From an uncultured Arthrobacter sp. (GTDB taxonomy: Bacteria > Actinomycetota > Actinomycetes > Actinomycetales > Micrococcaceae), in contig NZ_CANLXP010000002.1 in assembly GCF_947495145.1 (NCBI RefSeq), positions 124,001 through 188,000 on the forward strand: a stretch of 64,000 nt of DNA. Direction: 5' to 3'. Shown here in pieces: positions 28,315-36,947 of this stretch; the stretch's first letter is position 1, and the number at the start of each line of letters is the position of its first letter. A program made the position numbers and the translations under genes. Under the pieces are notes generated by a model. That model saw nothing but the letters and a program-made list of their open reading frames with translations. It was not told where the DNA came from and did no database searches.

Positions 28315-29892
28315 ATGCGGCACGGGACGATCGTCAGTATCGGTTTGGGAGCTCTGGCGCCGGCGGAGGTCGTCGACGTCGCGCGGTACGGCGCGAAGGT
28401 GGAGCTCAGCGAAGAGTCCCTGGCCGCCATGCAAGCGAGCCGCTCGGTTATCGACGCCCTTATCGATGATCCGACACCGCACTACGGCGTATCCACCGGC
28501 TTCGGCGCGCTGGCGACCAAGCACATCCCTGTCCAGGAGCGCACCCACCTGCAGCGCAGCCTCATCCGCAGCCACGCGGCGTCGTCGGGCGCGGAAGTTG
28601 ACCGTGAGGTGGTGCGCGGGCTGATGCTGGGCAGGCTCTCCACCATGGCCACCGGCCGGACAGGCGTGCGGCCGGTCGTCGCGCAGACCTACGCGGACAT
28701 GCTCAACGCGGGCATCACGCCGGTGATCGGCGAGTACGGCTCGCTCGGCTGCTCCGGCGACCTCGCGCCGCTGTCCCACGTGGCGCTGGCCCTCATGGGT
28801 GAGGGCGAGGTGAGGAACGACGTCGGCGCGCTGCTGCCTGCCGCTGAGGCGCTCGATGCCGCCGGCATCGCCCCCGTCGAACTGCGGGAAAAGGAGGGCC
28901 TTGCCCTCATCAACGGCACCGACGGCATGCTGGGCATGCTGGTCCTTGCGTCCGCCGACCTTCTTCGGCTGCTGCGTACTGCCGACCTTGCCGCTGCAAT
29001 GAGCGTCGAGGGCCTGTTGGGTACCGACAGCGTCTTTGCAGAGGACCTGCACCGGCTTCGGCCGCATCCGGGCCAGCTTGTTTCCGCTGCAAACATTCGC
29101 CGGGTGCTGTCCGGGTCACGGCTGATCGGCGAGCATGCGTCGGAGGAGCGCAAGGCGCATCGTTTCACCCGGGTCCAGGACGCTTATTCGCTGCGGTGCG
29201 CGCCGCAGGTTCACGGGGCAGCGCGGGCAACCCTGGCGCACGTCGAATCGGTGGCTGCGATCGAGCTGGGTTCGGCAATCGACAATCCGGTGGTGACTGT
29301 TGACGGCCGGGTTGAATCGAACGGCAACTTCCATGGCGCACCGATCGGGTATGCACTCGACTTCCTCGCGATCGCCGTCGCTGACCTCGCCTCCATGAGC
29401 GAACGCCGCACCGACCGGTTCCTCGACAAGAGCCGCAACCACGGCCTCAATCCGTTCCTGGCCCATGATCCGGGCGTGGACTCCGGCCACATGATCGCCC
29501 AGTACACCCAGGCCGGCATCGTGTCCGAGCTCAAGCGCCTTGCGGTCCCGGCGTCCGTTGACTCCATCCCGTCCTCGGCCATGCAGGAGGACCACGTGTC
29601 GATGGGCTGGTCCGCGGGCCTGAAGCTGCGGCGCGCATTGGACGGACTCACCCGCGTGGTGGCAGTCGAGCTGCTGACCGCCGCCCGTGCGCTGGACATG
29701 CGCGACGGCGGCATCAGCACCTCCTGCAGTTCTCCTGCCATCCATGCGGCGCGGACTGCTATCCGCGAGGTAGTCGAAGGGCCGGGAACCGACCGGTATC
29801 TCGCGCCTGAAATCGAGGCCGTGCGGAAGCTGGTGGAGGCTGGGTCGGTACTCACCGCCGTCGACCGCGTGCTGGGCGAGCCGCTCGCGTAG
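28315..29892 (+). CDS. hutH: Histidine ammonia-lyase HutH
   Basis: HutH removes ammonia from L-histidine to give trans-urocanate. The 525-residue protein has the active-site Tyr57 in HYGVSTGFG, and the MIO-forming motif EYGSLGCSGDLAPLSH at 140-155. Here the triad is Cys146-Ser147-Gly148 rather than Ala-Ser-Gly; MIO can form from CSG as well. Other conserved parts are QDAYSLRCAPQVHGA, ESNGNFHGAPI and SMQEDHVSMGW (as SSAMQEDHVSMGW). It is transcribed alone, divergent from the IclR-hutU unit, with a terminator at 29972-30006. Confidence 0.97.
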   Translation: MRHGTIVSIGLGALAPAEVVDVARYGAKVELSEESLAAMQASRSVIDALIDDPTPHYGVSTGFGALATKHIPVQERTHLQRSLIRSHAASSGAEVDREVVRGLMLGRLSTMATGRTGVRPVVAQTYADMLNAGITPVIGEYGSLGCSGDLAPLSHVALALMGEGEVRNDVGALLPAAEALDAAGIAPVELREKEGLALINGTDGMLGMLVLASADLLRLLRTADLAAAMSVEGLLGTDSVFAEDLHRLRPHPGQLVSAANIRRVLSGSRLIGEHASEERKAHRFTRVQDAYSLRCAPQVHGAARATLAHVESVAAIELGSAIDNPVVTVDGRVESNGNFHGAPIGYALDFLAIAVADLASMSERRTDRFLDKSRNHGLNPFLAHDPGVDSGHMIAQYTQAGIVSELKRLAVPASVDSIPSSAMQEDHVSMGWSAGLKLRRALDGLTRVVAVELLTAARALDMRDGGISTSCSSPAIHAARTAIREVVEGPGTDRYLAPEIEAVRKLVEAGSVLTAVDRVLGEPLA

Positions 29893-29971
29893 GTGCTGTT
29901 TGTGCTCCGCGACGGTTCGTCGGCCGGGTCCATACCTTCCGTTGGCGCGTACGTCGCCGGCGGAGGCAGAG

Positions 29972-30006
29972 ATAATGGCGCTCTGAGAACCTCAGAGCGC
30001 CATTAT
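29972..30006. terminator. Bidirectional terminator between hutH and the AMIN-like gene
   Basis: A perfect 16-bp stem (29972-29987 with 29991-30006) has a 3-nt loop AAC. It ends in ATAAT/ATTAT and separates convergent genes. Confidence 0.9.
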
Positions 30007-30045
30007 GTGACTCCATCCGTGGACGGGGTGGGGGGCGGATTTCCC

Positions 30046-30588
30046 CTACCAGCGATGGGCCACGTCGATGACGATCCTCGACGAGGTACCCGGTCCGTTA
30101 AGGCTGAACACCCGGAACGGGAGACGGGCACGGACACCGAGGCCGAACGTGGTTGTGCCCTCGTAGCTGGACACGTAAGCCACCTGGCGGAAAGTCGGGA
30201 ATCCGGCCACATTCACTGCTTCTGACCGGACCGCCGGGCGATAGGTTGCGTTGTACCGGGAGTCGTGGGCGGGCGCGTTGACGGTCACCTGGATGTCTGC
30301 GCCACCACGGAGCGGAGTAGCGATTCCGGAGGCTCCGGTGACGGGGCTCGTGTAGCGGACGTTGTAGCCGGCACTCTTGCCGCGCACGTCGATCACGAGC
30401 CGATCGAAGCAGGCATGGCGACCGGCGCGAACGTTCACGACCGGGGCACCGGTGTAGGGCGTGCTGGCCTTCGCCAGTGAGCCCCATGTAATTCCACAGT
30501 AGGGAGCTGCAGCGGCTGGGGCGGGCGCCACCAGACCGAACCCGACTATAAGGAGCAGGCTCGCCAGCAGCGCACGAAGTGAGTGCAT
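30046..30588 (-). CDS. Secreted AMIN-like domain protein
   Basis: The 180-residue protein starts MHSLRALLASLLLIVGFGLV and has a signal peptide cleaved after Ala-Ala-Ala-Ala near residue 27. The mature part (CFDRLVIDVRGKSAGYNVRY, then FRVFSLNGPGTSSRIVIDVAH) resembles the AMIN-like domain found in many actinobacterial secreted proteins, which is thought to bind cell-wall components. Two Cys may form a disulfide. The start at ATG 30588 is supported by AAAGGTGG just upstream; longer upstream frames lack this. Confidence 0.78.
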   Translation of the reverse strand: MHSLRALLASLLLIVGFGLVAPAPAAAAPYCGITWGSLAKASTPYTGAPVVNVRAGRHACFDRLVIDVRGKSAGYNVRYTSPVTGASGIATPLRGGADIQVTVNAPAHDSRYNATYRPAVRSEAVNVAGFPTFRQVAYVSSYEGTTTFGLGVRARLPFRVFSLNGPGTSSRIVIDVAHRW

Positions 30589-30733
30589 GATGCACCACCT
30601 TTCAAATGAGTAGGTGGGATCATCGTAGGGCTGGCTGACGCCGGAGGATCCGGGGATTGGCCCATCGGCGCACAACCGTTACGGGTAGCCCGTCGACCCG
30701 CTTTTCACCGGCGATTTCAGGCTCAAAACGCAA

Positions 30734-31954
30734 TCATTCGGACACCGCAATGTCATCCTGTGCTTCCTTCGGCGCCGGACGGTTCTGCGGAGCCGTGCGC
30801 AAAATGAGCTTCATTGTGGGCTCGGCAAGCCGGGCTGCGATCGGACCGAGGATGGCCATCAGCAGCACATAGGCCGTCGCGAGGGCGGCCAGCTCGTCGG
30901 GGATGGCTCCGGACGCAACCGCCAGGCCTGCGATGACGATGGAAAATTCGCCGCGGGCAATCAGTGCGGCACCGGCGCGGGCGCGTCCCAGGCGACCGAC
31001 ACCCTGCCGCTTTCCTGCCCACCAGCCGGTTGCCACTTTTGTTCCGGCCGTGATGACCGCCAGCAGTAACGCATAACCGAGCACCGGCGGGATGGTGGAG
31101 GGATCGGTATTCAGCCCGAAGACCACGAAGAAGATGGCGGCGAACAGGTCGCGCAGCGGTTCCAGGAGCCGGGTGGCATTGGTGGCGGTGGCACCCGAGA
31201 TCGCAATGCCGAGCAGGAAGGCGCCGACCGCAGCTGACACCTGCATTGCCGCGGCAAGACCCGCAACAAGCAGTGCCCCGCCAATGAGGGTCAGGAGGAA
31301 GACCTCCCGGTCCTTGGAATCGACGATTGCCGAAACGGTGCGGCCAAACCGGAGGGCAATGACCAGGACGATGGTGACCACTACCAGGGAAACGCCAACA
31401 GCCTGGAGCCCGCCTGCGAAACTGACTCCTGCCAGCACTGTTGTGAGGATGGGCAGGTAGATGGCCATGGCCAGGTCCTCGAAGACCAGCAGCGAAAGTA
31501 TGACCGGGGTTTCCCTGTTGCCGAGGCGCCCCAGGTCTGTGAGCACCTTGGCGATGATGCCGGACGACGAAATGTACGTCACTCCCCCGAGCACCAGCGC
31601 TCCTACGCCACCCCAGCCAAGAATCAGCGCGATGATGGCGCCGGGCAGGAAGTTTAGCACGATGTCCAGGAGCCCGGCTGTCCAGGACTGCTTGAGCCCG
31701 GTCACCAGCTCGCCCGCTGTGTACTCGAGGCCAAGCAGCAGGAGCAGGAGAATGACGCCTATCTCGCTGGCTATTGCGCTGAATTCCTCCAGGCCTTCGA
31801 GTTCGACGAAGCCGCCCTGTCCGAAGAACAGACCGCCGATCAGATAGAGCGGGATGGGTGAGAGGCCGATGCGACCGGCTAACCGGCCAAGAATGCCGAG
31901 ACCAAGGAAGACCGCGCCCAACTCAATGAGGACAAGGGTGCTGTGACTTTCCAC
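30734..31954 (-). CDS. Cation:proton antiporter, CPA2 family (KhtU-like)
   Basis: The protein of about 406 residues has a dozen membrane segments and CPA2 motifs (LLLLLLGLEYTAGEL, VFEDLAMAIYLP, GVGRLGRARAGAALIARGEFSIVIAGLA). The short C-terminus ends soon after the last helix and has no RCK domain. The preceding gene encodes a separate TrkA-C regulator, the arrangement of the KhtTU K+/H+ antiporter. It would export K+ (or NH4+) in exchange for H+. The start is uncertain: GTG 31954 follows the khtT stop by 7 bp; an earlier in-frame start at 31996 would overlap that gene. Confidence 0.87.
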   Translation of the reverse strand: MESHSTLVLIELGAVFLGLGILGRLAGRIGLSPIPLYLIGGLFFGQGGFVELEGLEEFSAIASEIGVILLLLLLGLEYTAGELVTGLKQSWTAGLLDIVLNFLPGAIIALILGWGGVGALVLGGVTYISSSGIIAKVLTDLGRLGNRETPVILSLLVFEDLAMAIYLPILTTVLAGVSFAGGLQAVGVSLVVVTIVLVIALRFGRTVSAIVDSKDREVFLLTLIGGALLVAGLAAAMQVSAAVGAFLLGIAISGATATNATRLLEPLRDLFAAIFFVVFGLNTDPSTIPPVLGYALLLAVITAGTKVATGWWAGKRQGVGRLGRARAGAALIARGEFSIVIAGLAVASGAIPDELAALATAYVLLMAILGPIAARLAEPTMKLILRTAPQNRPAPKEAQDDIAVSE

Positions 31955-31961
31955 GGGCGGC

Positions 31962-32444
31962 TCAGCCGCCGCGAAGGATCTCGGCGGCGGCGTCAAGCCC
32001 TTCCGAGGTGCCTACGGCAACGAGCAGGTCTCCGGCGGTCAGCGTGAAATCAGGAGTGGGTGATGCCTGAACCTGTCCCCTTCTCAGAACGGCGACCAGC
32101 GAAACACTGGTTCGGGTACGCATCCTCGTGTCGCCAAGACTGCGGCCGACGTAAGGCGAATCTGCTTCGACCAGGAATTGCCGGGTGCTCACTCCCGGCA
32201 GATCCCGGTGCGCCTCCGTCAGCTGCGCCACGATCTGGTGGCCGCCGATGAGGTTGCCGAGGGCGGAGGCTTCCTCCGCGGTCAGCGGAATGGATGCCAC
32301 GCATGCGTCCGGATCATCCTCGCGGGAAACGATCAACTCGGTTGCGCCATCGCGCTGGGTGACCGTACCGATCCGGCGTCCGGAGGCCGTCACAATGTCC
32401 TTGCGCATGCCGATTCCGGGCAGCGGCGTTTCTTCAACCTTCAT
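31962..32444 (-). CDS. Antiporter regulatory subunit with TrkA-C domain (KhtT-like)
   Basis: The 160-residue protein has an N-terminal KhtT-type region (VEETPLPGIGMRKDIVTASG) and a C-terminal RCK_C/TrkA-C domain with LVEADSPYVGRSLGDTRM and GDLLVAVGTSEGLDAA. In KhtTU systems this soluble subunit gates the antiporter in response to nucleotides or pH. It is directly upstream of the antiporter gene, so the two are cotranscribed. Confidence 0.88.
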   Translation of the reverse strand: MKVEETPLPGIGMRKDIVTASGRRIGTVTQRDGATELIVSREDDPDACVASIPLTAEEASALGNLIGGHQIVAQLTEAHRDLPGVSTRQFLVEADSPYVGRSLGDTRMRTRTSVSLVAVLRRGQVQASPTPDFTLTAGDLLVAVGTSEGLDAAAEILRGG

Positions 32445-32532
32445 GCTTGTACTTTAGACCCGCCGCAACAGCTGGATGGGGTGCTGTCCACCGAAGGCGA
32501 AACGCTGCTCAGCTCCTGATGATGCGCCCCGG

Positions 32533-33636
32533 CTATCGCCCGGCAGCGAGCGATGATGCGAGGGACTGGCCGGCGGAACCTTCCTTGGTCCCGGTAATGA
32601 GCCCCGCGGACAATTCAGCAATGGCCGACGACGTTTGGAACCCATAGCCGCCCTGGCCCGCCAGCCAGAAAAACCCCTCAGCCTCCGGGTCGAACCCGAC
32701 GACCGGGAGCCCGTCGGCCACCTGGGTTCGCAAACCTGTCCAGGCCCGCATTACCTTGCCGATCCCGAGCGTAGTCATGGCATCAAGGCGGGCCATGAGC
32801 GCTTCAAGATCCTCAGGCCGGGGCTGCGCGTCCTCCGGCACGCTGGGAACTGATTCGGCGGGCGAGATCAGCAGGCCGTCGTCGTCCCTGCGGAAATAGA
32901 AACTGTCATCCGCGGCCGCCACCATGGGCGAATCCGGGGCGGGGATATTATCGGCGGCGACAACCGCGGCGGTCCGCCGGTAGGGCCGCATGCCCTGCGT
33001 CGCCACCCCTGAGAGGACGGCAAGTTCATCTGCCCACGCTCCTGCCGCATTGACGACGACGGCGGCGTGCACCGCGTGGGATCCGGCACCGATTTCCCAG
33101 GCCGTCCGGAGCTTCTGGACCGAGTGCACGCGCGCGCCGGTCATGATGTTGGTGCCACCGGCTTCCGCTGCTGACCGGTGGTGTTCGAGGAGGACGTCGG
33201 TATTGCACCCGACTGCCGTGGTGTCCAGCCCTGCGGCATCGTAACCCTGCTCCGGGGCTGCCGGAGAGATCTGCGGACAGAGCACCACCGCTTCTTCCCA
33301 CGGTATTCGTTCCACTGCGCCGCTGGCGCGGGCAGCGACGTCGTTCTCTGAACCGACGAGCATGAAGCTGCGCGGCGACAGCACCGGCGTGGGAAGTTCC
33401 TGTTCCAGTTCGCGGATGAGCGTGAGCGTTCGACCCGTCAGTTGCTGGATCACTGTCGGGCCGTAACTCGGGATGAGTTGGCGGGCCGATCGCGAGGAGG
33501 TGTGGTAGGCGAGCGAATGCTCCGCTTCCACGAGGGTGACCCTCAGTTTTGCCCGGTCACCCGCTGTGAGCGCAGCTGCGAGCGAGAGTCCCGCGATGCC
33601 GCCTCCGACGATCACAACATCTGCTGTCTCAGTCAT
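32533..33636 (-). CDS. FAD-dependent oxidoreductase, DAO family (D-amino-acid dehydrogenase DauA-like)
   Basis: The 367-residue protein has an N-terminal FAD-binding motif VVIVGGGIAGLSLAAAL and the segment EAEHSLAYHTSSRSARQLIPSYGP, which resembles the YHSTGRSAA region of catabolic D-arginine/D-amino-acid dehydrogenases. VVNAAGAWADELA and WTGLRTQVADGLPVVGFD are typical of the DAO fold. It probably oxidises a D-amino acid or a similar amine. It follows the PP2C-like gene by 11 bp and ends an operon of three genes. Confidence 0.83.
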   Translation of the reverse strand: MTETADVVIVGGGIAGLSLAAALTAGDRAKLRVTLVEAEHSLAYHTSSRSARQLIPSYGPTVIQQLTGRTLTLIRELEQELPTPVLSPRSFMLVGSENDVAARASGAVERIPWEEAVVLCPQISPAAPEQGYDAAGLDTTAVGCNTDVLLEHHRSAAEAGGTNIMTGARVHSVQKLRTAWEIGAGSHAVHAAVVVNAAGAWADELAVLSGVATQGMRPYRRTAAVVAADNIPAPDSPMVAAADDSFYFRRDDDGLLISPAESVPSVPEDAQPRPEDLEALMARLDAMTTLGIGKVMRAWTGLRTQVADGLPVVGFDPEAEGFFWLAGQGGYGFQTSSAIAELSAGLITGTKEGSAGQSLASSLAAGR

Positions 33637-33647
33637 TGCAGTGCTCC

Positions 33648-34418
33648 CTAACGTTCCGCTTCGATACTGCTACCGCTAACGCTCCGCCAATGCGACGCAC
33701 AGATCGATGCGTCATCGGCTGATTCGCCGATCTCATTCTGTGTGGTCCGCAGCATCAGCATAAGCTCCTGCGCCCCCATCGGGGTTTGTACCGCCTCAAG
33801 GAACTCCTCGGGCCCGCTCACCAGCCCAAGGTCGATTGCACGCCAAGCGCCGTCCGACGCCAGCGCCACCGTATGTGCCGGCTCGAGCGTGACGAGCCGG
33901 GCGTGTTCGGCGGCAGCCGGTTCGCGGCGTGCCACCCATACCCCCTCTGCGGTGTTCCGCGCCCGTTTCGCCTGCCGTAGTTCATCGAGCGACGACGACG
34001 TGTCCAACGCCTGCCCTACGTGCCTCACTCCCCCGCCATTGAGGGCTGCGACTACGTGGCAATCCGCGAGGCTGAGCACTGAGAGGGCGCCGTCGTCGTC
34101 GGTTGTGACAAGTGAGACCGCGGCGCTGGGGAAGCGCTGGGACTCAGGTCCCACCAGATGGTGACCGAGTTCGTCGACCTTGGCCAATGCCGCGGCCAAA
34201 ACCGTGCGGGGGTTCTTGGGTCCGACGCTCTCCGCCAGCGCCAAGCCAAGAACCTGCGCGTACCAGGAAGGGTTTGACGCGCCGGGAAGATCGAGTTCGT
34301 CGAGCAGGGACGTTGCTCCGTCGATCATCCAGGCGGCGTTGGCTCGGTAGCCGCAGGCGTCTTCCATAACGTGCCTGTCGCCCTCGGTTTGGACGCGGGA
34401 TACGTGGGTGAAGTTCAT
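33648..34418 (-). CDS. PP2C-like phosphatase domain protein
   Basis: The 256-residue protein has PP2C-type acidic motifs: DRHVMEDACGY, AAWMIDGATSLLDE, HTVALASDGAWRAID and ESADDASICASHW. These are the metal-binding Asp positions of the PPM fold, in a short and divergent form. The target may be a protein or a small phosphorylated molecule. ATG 34418 is used because it overlaps the stop of the upstream kinase-like gene (ATGA), and the sequence upstream of it is not PP2C-like. It lies between an APH-like kinase and an FAD oxidoreductase. Confidence 0.75.
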   Translation of the reverse strand: MNFTHVSRVQTEGDRHVMEDACGYRANAAWMIDGATSLLDELDLPGASNPSWYAQVLGLALAESVGPKNPRTVLAAALAKVDELGHHLVGPESQRFPSAAVSLVTTDDDGALSVLSLADCHVVAALNGGGVRHVGQALDTSSSLDELRQAKRARNTAEGVWVARREPAAAEHARLVTLEPAHTVALASDGAWRAIDLGLVSGPEEFLEAVQTPMGAQELMLMLRTTQNEIGESADDASICASHWRSVSGSSIEAER

Positions 34419-35311
34419 CCGGCGGGCCCTTCGTCGGTCAGTACGTCGTCGAGGATGCGGTTGCCCATGGTGCGGAATGCCGGATTGTTGTCCGATGTCG
34501 CCGCCATGGCAGCGGCAATACACAGTGCCCAGCCGCGTGCCCGCTGCCAGGTTGCTGCGTCCAGCGGTCGTTCGCTGTTGATGGTGTCCATGAAGACGCG
34601 TCGGCCAGCACGGTCGAAGACGAGCCATGCGGCGGCGAGGTCGGTGGCAGGATCTCCCGCTGTCAGGTCACCGAAGTCGAGGACGCCGGCGAGCCTGCCC
34701 TTCGGATTTAGTACGAGGTTGGCCGCATGCAGGTCACCGTGAAGCCAGAGCGGCGGGCCGCTCCATTCGGGCTGATCGCGCAGAATCCGCCACAGACCGA
34801 GGAGTTCGCGGGACAGTCCGGCTGCGGCTATCCGTTCCTCCACAGCGGCGTTCCGGGTGGACAGTGGTACTCCGCGGACAGGGTTACGCGGGGCGTCGGC
34901 GGGGGCCGGGCGGTGAAAAGCGAGGACGAACCGCCCCAGGTCTTCCGCCGCGTGGCTGCGACGCCGCGGTTCGATGGCTGCGGCCTGCACGCCGTTCACC
35001 CAGCGTGTGATGGTCCAGTACCAGGGAAAGTACGACGACGGAGCACCAGTCCGCACTGGGACGGTCGTTGCCGCAGGAAGGCCCTGGCTCAGTTCCGGCA
35101 GCCAACGCTGTTCGTTCCGGATCAGCTCCGCGGCCGCTTGCCGCCGTGGCAGGCGTACGGCAAGGTCGGCTCCGAGCCGGAAGATCGCGTTGTCCCAGCC
35201 GTTGGCAGCTGGAGTGAGTCGCAGCTCAACCAGGTCTGGGTGCTGCTCGGCGAGCAGGCGGACGACCAGTTCAGTAGTGACATCCACCTCCGCTGCCGGC
35301 ATGTTCGCCAT
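34415..35311 (-). CDS. Phosphotransferase of the APH (aminoglycoside/choline kinase-like) family
   Basis: The 298-residue protein has the kinase-like fold: GWDNAIFRLGADLAVRLPRR for the ATP-binding region, LWLHGDLHAANLVLNPKGR for the catalytic loop (HGD..N) and GVLDFGDLTAGDPATDLAA for the metal-binding Asp. The family includes antibiotic kinases but most members act on metabolites, and the neighbours here suggest a metabolic role. ATG 35311 follows GAGGAAGCC. It is the first gene of an operon with the PP2C-like and FAD oxidoreductase genes. Confidence 0.85.
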   Translation of the reverse strand: MANMPAAEVDVTTELVVRLLAEQHPDLVELRLTPAANGWDNAIFRLGADLAVRLPRRQAAAELIRNEQRWLPELSQGLPAATTVPVRTGAPSSYFPWYWTITRWVNGVQAAAIEPRRRSHAAEDLGRFVLAFHRPAPADAPRNPVRGVPLSTRNAAVEERIAAAGLSRELLGLWRILRDQPEWSGPPLWLHGDLHAANLVLNPKGRLAGVLDFGDLTAGDPATDLAAAWLVFDRAGRRVFMDTINSERPLDAATWQRARGWALCIAAAMAATSDNNPAFRTMGNRILDDVLTDEGPAG

Positions 35312-35338
35312 GGCTTCCTCACCCGTGGGAGCAACCCG

Positions 35339-35372
35339 GACGCAGGTGGGCGGAATGCTGCCCACCTGCGTC
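35339..35372. terminator. Hairpin terminator downstream of gatB
   Basis: A perfect 13-bp stem (35339-35351 with 35360-35372), 8-nt loop, ends the gatCAB operon on the minus strand. The T-rich side (TTGGTTGCTCT) is on the plus strand, so its direction of use is uncertain. Confidence 0.7.
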
Positions 35373-35432
35373 TTGGTTGCTCTCGTTCATGTCCAATCAG
35401 CTCACCTGCAAACTGGGCTTCGACTCCGCAGA

Positions 35433-36947
35433 TCAGCCCTCGACGCCGAGGCGTTCGAGGATGAGCTGGCGAACCCGGCCGGCGTCGGCCTGTCCGCGGG
35501 TTGCTTTCATCACGCCGCCAACGATTGCGCCGACTGCCTGCAGCTTTCCGCCGCGGATCTTGTCCGCGACATCGGGCTGTGCGGCGAGGGCGCCGTCGAT
35601 CGCTTCCAGGAGGGCGCCGTCGTCGGACACGACCTCCAGACCGCGCTGTGCCACCACTTCGGTGGGCGTTCCTTCACCGGCGAGGACGCCGTCGAGCACC
35701 TCGCGGGAGAGCTTGTCGTTGATTTTGCCTGCGTCGATGAGCCCCTGCAGTTCCACGATCAGGGCGGGCGTGACGCCCAGCTCGGCGGGTTCGACCTCCG
35801 CGACCTTGGCCCGGCGGGAGATTTCACCCATCCACCACTTGCGGGCCGTTGCCGGCTTGACGCCTGCAGCGATGGTTTCCTCGATGGAGTCCATGACACC
35901 GGCGTTCACCACGTCACGGAACTCGGCGTCCGCGTAGCCCCAGTCGGTCTGCAGCCGTTTGCGGCGGGCAGCCGGCGGTTCGGGAAGCTCGCTGCGGAGT
36001 TTCTCGATCCAGGCGTCGTCGGTAACTACCGGAACCAGGTCGGGCTCGGGGAAGTAGCGGTAGTCGTCGGCGTCTGACTTGGGGCGACCGGCCGTCGTCG
36101 ACCGTGTGTCCTCGTGCCAGTGGCGCGTTTCCTGCGTGATGGTGCCGCCGCCGTCGAGCACTGCGGCGTGGCGCTGGATCTCGTACCGAACCGCGTGCTC
36201 AACCGCGCGCAGCGAGTTCACGTTCTTTGTCTCGGTGCGGGTGCCGAACTTCTCCTGGCCCTTGGGCTTGAGGGAAACGTTGGCATCGCAGCGGACGTTG
36301 CCGCGTTCCATGCGGGCATCGGAAACGCCGAGATTTTTCACGATCTCGCGGATGGCCGCAACGTAGGCCTTGGCCAGTTCCGGTGCGCGTTCCCCAGCGC
36401 CGACGATCGGCTTGGTGACGATCTCCACGAGGGGTACGCCGGCGCGGTTATAGTCGACGAGCGAAAACTCGGCACCCTGAATGCGGCCGGTGGCGCCGCC
36501 CATGTGGGTGAGCTTGCCGGCGTCTTCCTCCATGTGGGCGCGCTCGATCTCGACGGTGAAGACGGTGCCGTCGGCGAGCTCGATGTCGATTGAGCCGTCG
36601 TAGGCAATGGGTTCGTCATACTGCGAGGTCTGGAAGTTCTTCGGGGTATCCGGGTAGAAGTAGTTCTTCCGGGCGAAGTGGCACTTCTCGGCGATCTTGC
36701 AGCCCAGCGCGAGGCCGATCTTGATCGAGGACTCGACGGCTACCCGGTTGATGACCGGCAGAACCCCGGGGAGTCCAAGGTCCACCGGGGTGACGTTGGT
36801 GTTCGGTGTGTCCCCGAAAGCGTTCGGCGCTGATGAGAACATCTTGGTGCGGGTGTTCAGTTCGACGTGGACCTCGAAGCCGAGCACCGGGTCGAACTTC
36901 TCCATGGCCTCTTCGAAGGAGAGGATCTCGGCGGTTGCAGTAGTCAT
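35433..36947 (-). CDS. gatB: Asp-tRNA(Asn)/Glu-tRNA(Gln) amidotransferase subunit B
   Basis: GatB is the kinase and tRNA-binding subunit of the GatCAB complex, which converts mischarged Glu-tRNA(Gln) or Asp-tRNA(Asn) to the amidated form. The 504-residue protein begins with [21 protein letters not shown] and contains the zinc and catalytic-cradle region [33 protein letters not shown] and [11 protein letters not shown]. The YqeY-like C-terminal tail domain ends with [17 protein letters not shown]. It abuts gatA, is the last gene of gatC-gatA-gatB and precedes a terminator. Confidence 0.97.
   Translation of the reverse strand: MTTATAEILSFEEAMEKFDPVLGFEVHVELNTRTKMFSSAPNAFGDTPNTNVTPVDLGLPGVLPVINRVAVESSIKIGLALGCKIAEKCHFARKNYFYPDTPKNFQTSQYDEPIAYDGSIDIELADGTVFTVEIERAHMEEDAGKLTHMGGATGRIQGAEFSLVDYNRAGVPLVEIVTKPIVGAGERAPELAKAYVAAIREIVKNLGVSDARMERGNVRCDANVSLKPKGQEKFGTRTETKNVNSLRAVEHAVRYEIQRHAAVLDGGGTITQETRHWHEDTRSTTAGRPKSDADDYRYFPEPDLVPVVTDDAWIEKLRSELPEPPAARRKRLQTDWGYADAEFRDVVNAGVMDSIEETIAAGVKPATARKWWMGEISRRAKVAEVEPAELGVTPALIVELQGLIDAGKINDKLSREVLDGVLAGEGTPTEVVAQRGLEVVSDDGALLEAIDGALAAQPDVADKIRGGKLQAVGAIVGGVMKATRGQADAGRVRQLILERLGVEG

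Noticed and set aside
29972-30006. Mobile-element inverted repeat
   Set aside because: The perfect hairpin has a 3-nt loop, lies between convergent stops and is best explained as a bidirectional terminator.
34415-35311. Aminoglycoside resistance gene
   Set aside because: The APH fold is shared by many metabolic kinases and the gene sits in a metabolic-looking operon, so a resistance call is not supported.
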